DNA of 64,000 bases from JBGSON01 sp041739085 (GTDB lineage Bacteria; Patescibacteriota; Gracilibacteria; CAIRYL01): NCBI GenBank assembly GCA_041739085.1, contig JBGSON010000032.1, positions 1 through 64,000 on the forward strand. Reading direction: 5' to 3'. A program made the translations under genes and the position numbers. Under the pieces are notes generated by a model, which did no database searches, was not told the origin of the DNA, and worked only from the letters and a program-made list of their open reading frames with translations. This document shows, piece by piece, positions 43,614 through 50,297 of this stretch; positions within the stretch are counted from its first letter, which is position 1; the number at the start of each line of letters is the position of its first letter.

Positions 43614-43710
43614 TCGCACCCGGCGGAGTCTCTTCGACGAAGGAGGAGGACTCCGCCGTAAGGGGATCATCTTTCGTCGGAGTCCCTGGTCGGAGACTCC
43701 GACGGGTGGG
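43614..43710 (+). repeat. Island repeat copy F
   Basis: Full-length copy with TCTTCGACGA for TCTCCGACGA and GCCGTAAGG for GCCGCAGGG. It lies 16 bp from the AlbA_2 gene stop. Confidence 0.9.
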
Positions 43711-43726
43711 AAGGCTCCGGAAGAGG

Positions 43727-45454
43727 TCATTCTATATGGTCTGAGGGGTCAACATATTCGATTCTACGTCTCGCTCTTATACATAATGATATTGATTTTT
43801 TACCTCTAATATTTTCCCTAGAGAACAACTTTTCATCAGATTTTTCTACTTTAATCTGAAAAATTGATAGGTTAGTACCATCACAATTAATCTTTAGCTC
43901 TTCCATATGCCAAAGCTTGTCTAAATAATTAATATCTCTATCGGTTTCATTGTGTAGGTAATCTTGAATCATTCTTTCTATCTCGTCAGTTGATTTATGT
44001 AGAATATTCTTTAATTCATAATCTACATCAAAAAAACAATTCTTATCTCTAAAGTAAAGATTATTCTTCACGGTTTGATTCATAATTTTTTCTGGATGTT
44101 CAACCGCACCAACAATAATTATTCCCCCACTTGAATTAGCCATCCCTAAGATGTTCTTTACAATTTCTTTGAGTATATCTTTATTTGGATGTGTTTCACT
44201 AATCTCCGTAGGTGTCATAAAAGTACTTTTCCACTCAATCTGATCATTTTCTTCCTGCATTAATTCTTTGATATTAAAGTAATCGTCCATTATCTCCAAG
44301 TGGCATAATATGGATGAAATCTCATTAATCCAGTCGCTCAAAGCCTTGACCACTACTTTAATTTGCCATTCGTTGTCTTTTGCTTTTTTGATGGCCTCCA
44401 TTTTTGCTAATGTGACAAATGAAGTAAGATATATCTTATTTATCCATTCTTTGTGATTATTCTTCTCATTGTAGAATGCTGATAGATGTAGAGTTGCAAA
44501 TTCCCACATTTGATTCTTGAGATCAGAAGAGAATTCAATTTTATTGAGAATGTTCTTTCCGAAATGACCTTTTTTCTCATCTTCTCCTTTCTTAAAATTA
44601 AATCCTGAACATATTGGTTTCAGAAAAAATGGTAATAGTTTTTCATTGTTTGATTTCGTTCTAGTGTTAAAATTGTCTAATTCATCGTTATCAAATTTAT
44701 TTTTCCAGCCATAAAACAATTTGCTTTCTTCGGTTTCAAAATAATCTATCACTCCATAAATCTTACATAATGAGTAAGGAATATTGAAATTCTCTCCTCT
44801 TTTACGTTGTTCGGTTAAATCTTTAAAAATTATGGATATTTGTCTAATTTTTTTAATTGATAAAGTAAGGAATTTATTCAGAATAGACGCCCTTATCTGT
44901 AAATTAAAAAAATTAGTACAATCAATATATGCAGTGAATTTCTCCTTCGTTCGCTTCATGTTGAATATCTCATCAATGATGTTTATAAATTCGATAAACT
45001 CTATTTTTACTCCGGCTTCCTTTATTAGCTTTTTTAGGAAGAAGTTATAATCTGACCTTAGATTTTTTGACAATGAAGTAGAAAGAGAACCTAGTATTGC
45101 ACTTGGTAAAAAAAAGGGCAGCCACATGAATCTCAAAGCAATTTTGCATTCTTCTTGAGAGGCCTGAATAATTATTTTTTTTTGCTCAAAAGATTTAGCA
45201 TTTGAAGTTTCATCATCCTCATGTAATTGATCCTGATACTTCTTAATTATTAATCGAATTGTGTCCAGGAAAAATTTATTTTGAATTAAATTTTCAAAAC
45301 CCAAACTCAAAATCTGTGGATTTAACTTAATACTAGTTACATCTTTTGAAGATAAGTGGGCTACCTCATTGGCCATTATGCATATGGAAGTCCAGAGTTC
45401 TTCATAGGAGCCGATATTAACAATGTCATTAACAATCTTCTCTAATTGTCGCAT
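43727..45454 (-). CDS. AT-rich protein with C-terminal AlbA_2 (Schlafen-like) domain, 575 aa
   Basis: Residues 1-400 are helical and unrecognised. From about residue 425 the sequence fits the AlbA_2/Schlafen nucleic-acid-binding domain: DQIEWKSTF, then EIVKNILGMANSSGGIIIVGA, then a variable C-terminal half. In bacteria such domains occur in defence proteins and transcription regulators (known of the family; not shown here). The gene is strikingly AT-rich, uses AAT/ATT/TTA codons unlike its neighbours, and sits at the edge of the repeat island, so transfer is likely. It is the strongest defence-gene candidate in the window. Confidence 0.72.
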   Translation of the reverse strand: MRQLEKIVNDIVNIGSYEELWTSICIMANEVAHLSSKDVTSIKLNPQILSLGFENLIQNKFFLDTIRLIIKKYQDQLHEDDETSNAKSFEQKKIIIQASQEECKIALRFMWLPFFLPSAILGSLSTSLSKNLRSDYNFFLKKLIKEAGVKIEFIEFINIIDEIFNMKRTKEKFTAYIDCTNFFNLQIRASILNKFLTLSIKKIRQISIIFKDLTEQRKRGENFNIPYSLCKIYGVIDYFETEESKLFYGWKNKFDNDELDNFNTRTKSNNEKLLPFFLKPICSGFNFKKGEDEKKGHFGKNILNKIEFSSDLKNQMWEFATLHLSAFYNEKNNHKEWINKIYLTSFVTLAKMEAIKKAKDNEWQIKVVVKALSDWINEISSILCHLEIMDDYFNIKELMQEENDQIEWKSTFMTPTEISETHPNKDILKEIVKNILGMANSSGGIIIVGAVEHPEKIMNQTVKNNLYFRDKNCFFDVDYELKNILHKSTDEIERMIQDYLHNETDRDINYLDKLWHMEELKINCDGTNLSIFQIKVEKSDEKLFSRENIRGKKSISLCIRARRRIEYVDPSDHIE

Positions 45455-45542
45455 TGGAAATCTAAAGAAAGAGGCTATTCTTAGAATGATTTAAAACTTT
45501 TCCCTGCTCGTTTAAGTCTGGAGACTGCAACATTGTACAATT

Positions 45543-46223
45543 TTATCCTCTCCAATAAAACACATGGAGATTCGCATGCCCCAGCAGCCTCTTCGCCGGC
45601 CACTCCTCCCATGATTTTGTCCCATGAAGAAGCTCTTCGAGCGCCGGTTCTTTCTCTTTGCCTTTGAGGAGGAGCACGATTTTTTTGCTTTTCAGGATTA
45701 CGGGGAACGTAAGCGTCAGCCGTTTCCAGACGGGAAACTGGTTCGTTTCGGAAGTGACGGCGCATTTTTCGTTCTCGCGGAGTTCCGGACCGTTGGGAAA
45801 GAGAGAAGCGATGTGGCCGTCCGGACCCATGCCGAGAATCGCGACATCGAAGGGCACAGACCGTGATTTCATGAGCGTGTCATAGACCTTCGCCGAGTCT
45901 TCCCAGATGAGATCGGGAGAACTCAAAAAGAAATGCGTTTTTATTTCCGGATCGGGGAGGAGGGAGAGGAAATGCTCCCGGATAAGCCACGCGTTCGATT
46001 CCGGTTTTTCCGGATGGACATACCGTTCGTCCGTCTGGAAAATCTCCGCGAGGTTCCACGGAAGAGATGATTCCGCGAGCGCTTCATACACGGGTTCGGG
46101 AGTCGAGCCTCCGGAGAGGGCGAGAGAAAAAGCAGTGTTTTTCGGAATATCCCGCGTGATCTCTTCCACGGACGCGCGGATCCACTCGCCGCTTTCCGAA
46201 AATTCATGAATTTGAGGAGCCAT
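45543..46223 (-). CDS. pgl: 6-phosphogluconolactonase
   Basis: Hydrolyses 6-phosphogluconolactone in the oxidative pentose phosphate pathway. 226 aa from the ATG at 46223 (a TTG at 46235 is possible). Family motifs LALSGGSTPEPVYEAL, FQTDERYVHPEKPESN and ILGMGPDGHIASLFP are intact. It is the third gene of gnd-zwf-pgl, 23 bp after zwf. Confidence 0.95.
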   Translation of the reverse strand: MAPQIHEFSESGEWIRASVEEITRDIPKNTAFSLALSGGSTPEPVYEALAESSLPWNLAEIFQTDERYVHPEKPESNAWLIREHFLSLLPDPEIKTHFFLSSPDLIWEDSAKVYDTLMKSRSVPFDVAILGMGPDGHIASLFPNGPELRENEKCAVTSETNQFPVWKRLTLTFPVILKSKKIVLLLKGKEKEPALEELLHGTKSWEEWPAKRLLGHANLHVFYWRG

Positions 46224-46246
46224 GGACAGGTTCAAAGGATGGAATT

Positions 46247-47668
46247 TCAGATTTCAAACCAGGTCTCGCCTTCTTTCTGGAAATTGCGGTAGCTTCCTTC
46301 CGGACAGAGGATCCCGTCTTCATATTCTTCCACGGGGATGTTTTTCCCCGCGATATACTGGAGGATGGAGTCCGTGATCCGCCACGCGGCGATGATCTCC
46401 GCGAAGCTCAGGAAATGGAGTTTTTCCTCGTGGAGGACATCGAGGAGGAGCGTCGAATGTTCGGGAACGCATCCTTCCGGCGGACATCCGATGGACGCGA
46501 ATGGAGCGATCACCTGTGCTGTTTTTTCTCCCCCGAACGCGTGGGAGAGCTGGAAATGGATCTTTTCGTTCGGCTGGAGTTCGAGGATGAGGCGGTTCGG
46601 TTCCATATCTTTTTGGAAACGCATTTTTTTGAATTCCACGACGATATACGTCGCTTTCCTCTGGAGCTGTTTCCCTGTTCTTATAAAGATGGGGACGCCG
46701 TACCAGCTCTCGCGGTCGATCTTGATCTTCGCGCTCATGAAGGTCTCCGTTTTTGAATCCTTTTTCACGCCGTCGAGTTTTTTGTAGCTCTTATACTGTC
46801 CGAGGAAAATATTGTCGGGATCTGGCGCGAATTTGAGCGCGGAGAGGATCGCGTATTTCTCCCGCTGAAAACTCTCCGCGTCCTCGCTGATGGGGATGGA
46901 CATGGTGATCATCGCGAGGATTTGGGTGAGGTGGGACTGGAACATGTCTTTGATGATCCCGACGGTGTCGAAATATCCGACGCGGTCGCGTATTCCGATG
47001 TCTTCCACGGCCGTGATCTGGATGGTGGAGATCTCCCGGCCTTTGAGGAGCATGTTGAGGATGCTGTTTGAGTGCCTGAGGGAGAGGATGCTCTGGACGG
47101 AACGCTTCCCGAGGTAGTGGTCGAGGAGATAGACCTGCTCTTCCCGGTAGAACTGGGAAATGAGATTGAAGAGTCTTTTTGCCGATTCCTCGTCTTCGCC
47201 GAACGGCTTTTCGAGGATGATCCGGAGGTCTTCGTTTTTGTTCACCCGCGTCTCCGCGAGATTCCGGATGATCGGTTCGAAAACGGACGGCGGGACGGAA
47301 AAATACGCGAGATGGGGGATATTCGCGGATGAACCGACAAGATTTTTTATGAATGTCCGGTATTTCTCAAAGTCGGCTTTATCCTGATATTCTCCGCTGA
47401 AATAGTGGACATGGGAAACAAGGGAGTCGAGGATCTTCGTCGAGAAATTTTCATTCTTTCCGACGGATTCCACAACGCTGAAGAGGAATTCTTTCTGGAA
47501 TTCATCGCGGCGCTTTTTCGTCCGGGAATATCCGACGATGAAGAAATCTTCGGGGAGGAGTTTCCGCTCGGCGAGAGCGTAGATCGCGGGGAAGAGTTTC
47601 AGTTTCGCGAGATCTCCGGACGCTCCGAAGATCGTGAGGAGAAAAGGTTTTTTACAGGGTTTGTACAT
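46247..47668 (-). CDS. zwf: Glucose-6-phosphate 1-dehydrogenase
   Basis: Oxidises glucose-6-phosphate with NADP+, 473 aa. Rossmann motif TIFGASGDLAKLKLFPA, active-site loop VYLLDHYLGKRSVQ, and the conserved EKPFGED. Slightly shorter than the E. coli enzyme (about 490 aa). It sits 17 bp after gnd. Confidence 0.96.
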   Translation of the reverse strand: MYKPCKKPFLLTIFGASGDLAKLKLFPAIYALAERKLLPEDFFIVGYSRTKKRRDEFQKEFLFSVVESVGKNENFSTKILDSLVSHVHYFSGEYQDKADFEKYRTFIKNLVGSSANIPHLAYFSVPPSVFEPIIRNLAETRVNKNEDLRIILEKPFGEDEESAKRLFNLISQFYREEQVYLLDHYLGKRSVQSILSLRHSNSILNMLLKGREISTIQITAVEDIGIRDRVGYFDTVGIIKDMFQSHLTQILAMITMSIPISEDAESFQREKYAILSALKFAPDPDNIFLGQYKSYKKLDGVKKDSKTETFMSAKIKIDRESWYGVPIFIRTGKQLQRKATYIVVEFKKMRFQKDMEPNRLILELQPNEKIHFQLSHAFGGEKTAQVIAPFASIGCPPEGCVPEHSTLLLDVLHEEKLHFLSFAEIIAAWRITDSILQYIAGKNIPVEEYEDGILCPEGSYRNFQKEGETWFEI

Positions 47669-47685
47669 ATGTGGCTACAAAAAAA

Positions 47686-49095
47686 TCATGAATTCCACTC
47701 TGTGTGGAAACTCCCTTTTTTATCCGTCCGCTCATAGGTATGTGCTCCGAAATAGTCGCGGAGCGCCTGGATAAAATTCGCGTTCCCGTTTTTCGTCCGC
47801 ATCCCTTCGATATAAGAAAGCGCGCTCGAGAGTCCCGGAACGGGGATGCCGGAAAGCGTCGCGAGAGCGACGACGGTGCGGAGGTCGGGGAGAGACGCGG
47901 AGATCTCTTTTGAGATTTCCGGGATGAGAAAGAGATGATCCGCTTTTTTCTTCAGGAGGGACGCTTCCAGGAATTTGAGGACATCGGCGCGGATGATGCA
48001 TCCGCCCTGCCAAATGCGGGAGATCTCGGAGAGGTCGACTTTCCATCCTTCTTCTTCGGCGGCTTCGCTGATGAGAGAATATCCCTGGGCGTACGTGCTC
48101 AGGATCGCGGCGGAGAGCGCGTTCACGATGTGATTTTCAAACTGGGCGAGCGAAACGTTTTCCACTCTCTCTTTCGCGCTCAGGGAGGATGATATTTTTC
48201 CCCGGAGCTCTTTTTTTGAAGAAATGATCCTCGCGTTCACGGATTCCGAAATGGTAGGAATTGCCGTGGAGCGTCCGGCGGCATCGATCGCCGTCCATTT
48301 TCCCGTTCCCTTCTGGCCGGCGGCGTCGAGGATCTTGTCGATGAGGGCCCCCTTTCCGAGATCATCCTTTTTTTCGAGGATCTCCGAAGCGATTTCTGTA
48401 AGATATGAGCGGAGTTTTCCTTCGTGGATTTTTTTGAAAATTTGCGCGATCTCCGGAGATTGGAGCGAGAAAAGTTTCCGGAAGATGTCGTACGCTTCCG
48501 CGAGGATCTCCATGATCCCGTATTCGATGCCGTTATGGACCATTTTTACATAGTGTCCGGAACCGCCTTCCCCGATCCACGAAACGCAGGGCTTCCCGGA
48601 AAAGTCTTTCGCGGCGATTTTTCGAAGAACTGGTGCAATTTGGTCATATGCCTTTTTTTCTCCGCCGGGCATGATGCTCGGGCCTTCGAGCGCGCCTTTT
48701 TCTCCTCCGCTCACACCGCACCCGATGAAATACAACCCTTTTTTCTTCATCATCTCTTCCCTCCGGATCGTGTCTCCGTAGTAGGAATTCCCGAGGTCGG
48801 CGACGATGTCCCCGCGGGAGAGAAGGGGAGTTAATTTTTTGAGGAGATCGTCCACCGGCTTCCCGGCTTTCACGAAGAGGAGGATGATGCGCGGCTTTTT
48901 CAGTTTTCCAACAAATTCTTTCAGATTTCTGGCTCCGGAGAGATTCTCATTTCCGTATTCTTTGAGAAATGATGCTGTTCTCTCGTATGTCCGGTTATAG
49001 ACCACCGTGCGGAATTTCTTCCCTGCGATGTTCCTCGCGAGGTTCGCGCCCATGACGGCGAGCCCGATGAGGCCGATGTCGAAGTCTCTGTCCAT
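47686..49095 (-). CDS. gnd: 6-phosphogluconate dehydrogenase, decarboxylating
   Basis: Oxidative decarboxylation of 6-phosphogluconate to ribulose-5-phosphate, 469 aa. IGLIGLAVMGANLARNIAGK (NADP site), GVSGGEKGALEGPSIMPGG and the HYVKMVHNGIEYG substrate loop are intact. GTGKWTAIDA follows. It heads gnd-zwf-pgl. The 5' flank holds period-7 repeats rather than a recognisable promoter. Confidence 0.97.
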   Translation of the reverse strand: MDRDFDIGLIGLAVMGANLARNIAGKKFRTVVYNRTYERTASFLKEYGNENLSGARNLKEFVGKLKKPRIILLFVKAGKPVDDLLKKLTPLLSRGDIVADLGNSYYGDTIRREEMMKKKGLYFIGCGVSGGEKGALEGPSIMPGGEKKAYDQIAPVLRKIAAKDFSGKPCVSWIGEGGSGHYVKMVHNGIEYGIMEILAEAYDIFRKLFSLQSPEIAQIFKKIHEGKLRSYLTEIASEILEKKDDLGKGALIDKILDAAGQKGTGKWTAIDAAGRSTAIPTISESVNARIISSKKELRGKISSSLSAKERVENVSLAQFENHIVNALSAAILSTYAQGYSLISEAAEEEGWKVDLSEISRIWQGGCIIRADVLKFLEASLLKKKADHLFLIPEISKEISASLPDLRTVVALATLSGIPVPGLSSALSYIEGMRTKNGNANFIQALRDYFGAHTYERTDKKGSFHTEWNS

Positions 49096-49133
49096 GTGAA
49101 GAAAAAAGCAGAGGAATTATACCTGCTTCTTTA

Positions 49134-49293
49134 AAAAAAGCACAAAAGACAAAGTACAAAATACAAAACAAGAAAGAAAAAGCACAAAGCATGTAGGGGC
49201 GTTGCACTGCAACGCCCCATGCCGAGAAAGAGAAAGCACAAAAGAGAAAACATAAAAGAAAAAAGAGAAAAGGGAAAAGGGAAAAGGGAAAAG
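49134..49293. repeat. Period-7 simple repeats, with 10-bp-stem hairpin
   Basis: NNACAAA heptads, then GGGAAAA heptads, interrupted at 49196-49218 by a perfect hairpin GGGGCGTTGC/GCAACGCCCC with a 3-nt loop. The gap 49096-49757 contains no gene: only these repeats, the duplicated element and the ferritin promoter. Confidence 0.8.
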
Positions 49294-49431
49294 AGGATTC
49301 TGTCATACCGGCCTCCGAGCCGGTATCTCCAGATGCCTCCAAAAATTTCATAAAGAGCAAATTGGCGCCACTGGCGTCTCTCTTCCTTCACGCGTTCAAA
49401 TGGAGACCCCGGATCGAGTCCGGGGTGACAG
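49289..49431. repeat. 143-bp direct repeat, copy 1 (MITE-like)
   Basis: Near-identical to 49511-49653 (one mismatch seen). The core 49300-49431 has imperfect 12-bp ends CTGTCATACCGG and CCGGGGTGACAG that are inverted copies, and two internal palindromes. Confidence 0.85.
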
Positions 49432-49476
49432 AGACCCGCTGACTCTTTCGCTGTCAGCTGAGGGGAAGAGAGAAGG

Positions 49477-49496
49477 GTCGCCCGGGGACGGGCGAC
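49477..49496. repeat. GTCGCCCG hairpin
   Basis: GTCGCCCG/CGGGCGAC with a 4-nt loop, in the spacer between the two 143-bp copies. A sister sequence lies at 53961-53980. Confidence 0.7.
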
Positions 49497-49510
49497 TCCC
49501 AAACGAAGAG

Positions 49511-49653
49511 AAAAGAGGATTCTGTCATACCGGCCTCCGAGCCGGTATCTCCAGATGCCTCCAAAAATTTCATAAAAAGCAAATTGGCGCCACTGGCGTC
49601 TCTCTTCCTTCACGCGTTCAAATGGAGACCCCGGATCGAGTCCGGGGTGACAG
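49511..49653. repeat. 143-bp direct repeat, copy 2 (MITE-like)
   Basis: Second copy, offset 222 bp from the first. Core 49522-49653. Confidence 0.85.
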
Positions 49654-49699
49654 ACACCAATTTCTGTGACGAAGTTCGCAATTCCGGAGAGGCGTGCAA

Positions 49700-49728
49700 T
49701 TTACTTTCAGCTCAGTTTCCACTACAAT
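49700..49728 (+). promoter_or_regulatory. Ferritin promoter
   Basis: TTTACT (49700-49705), a 17-bp spacer and TACAAT (49723-49728), about 29 bp before the ATG. No iron-regulator box was identified. Confidence 0.65.
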
Positions 49729-49757
49729 TCCCCTGCATCATCTTATCCCCACTCCTT

Positions 49758-50255
49758 ATGAAAAAAGCAATTGAGACTGCGATCAACAAACAGATCGGCG
49801 AAGAACTCTACTCCGCGTATCTCTACCTCGCCATGGCATTTTACCTGGAATCAAAGAAGCTTATGGGATCCGGAAAATGGATGCGGAAACAGGCTCAGGA
49901 GGAAGTAAACCACGCCATGAAATTCGCACATTTCCTCGAGGAGAGGGGAGGGCGACCTGTCCTCGAAGCCATTGCCGCTCCGAAGAAGGATTTCGGAACA
50001 CTCCTCCAGGTCTTTGAAGAATCGCTGAAACACGAACAGCACATCACATCCTGCATCCACAGCCTCTATGAGCTTGCGGGAAAGGAGAAAGACCTTCCGT
50101 TCCAGTCATTCCTGAAATGGTTTATCGACGAGCAGGTCGAAGAAGAAGCTGCCGCTCAGGAAGTCATTGATAAGATCGAGCTTATTGGCGACAAGAATGG
50201 AGCGCATCTTTACATGATCGACAAGTATCTCGGGAAGAGGGGAGAAGAGAAGTAG
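49758..50255 (+). CDS. ftnA: Ferritin
   Basis: Iron-storage protein, 165 aa from the ATG at 49758 (MKKAIETAINKQIGEELYSAY). Ferroxidase-type residues are present: E in GEELYSAYLYLAM, and the QAQEEVNHAMKFAHFLEERGG helix with Glu and His. EQVEEEAAAQEVIDKI lies in the fourth helix. FtnA-type rather than Dps or bacterioferritin (no haem Met). The longer upstream frame is translated repeat. Confidence 0.95.
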   Translation: MKKAIETAINKQIGEELYSAYLYLAMAFYLESKKLMGSGKWMRKQAQEEVNHAMKFAHFLEERGGRPVLEAIAAPKKDFGTLLQVFEESLKHEQHITSCIHSLYELAGKEKDLPFQSFLKWFIDEQVEEEAAAQEVIDKIELIGDKNGAHLYMIDKYLGKRGEEK

Positions 50256-50297
50256 GAAGTAGGAATTAGGAAGTGGGAATTAGGAAGTAGGGATATG
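50254..50297. repeat. Period-7 KTRGGAA repeat
   Basis: GTAGGAA GTAGGAA TTAGGAA-type heptads, about six in a row, between the ferritin stop and the convergent transglutaminase gene. Confidence 0.8.

Noticed and set aside
39197..43710. CRISPR array
   Set aside because: Repeats are ~95 bp, palindromic and irregularly spaced with whole genes between them; no cas genes.
39197..43710. Integron attC sites
   Set aside because: No GTTRRRY/RYYYAAC core sites at the ends, and no integrase in the window. The cassette-like layout is reported without that label.
43528..43809. 93-aa plus-strand frame through repeat F
   Set aside because: Composed of the lipoprotein antisense start, the repeat and AlbA_2 antisense; no credible gene.
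49131..49669. Frames in the gnd-ferritin gap
   Set aside because: They translate heptad repeats and the duplicated 143-bp element, giving repeated identical peptides.
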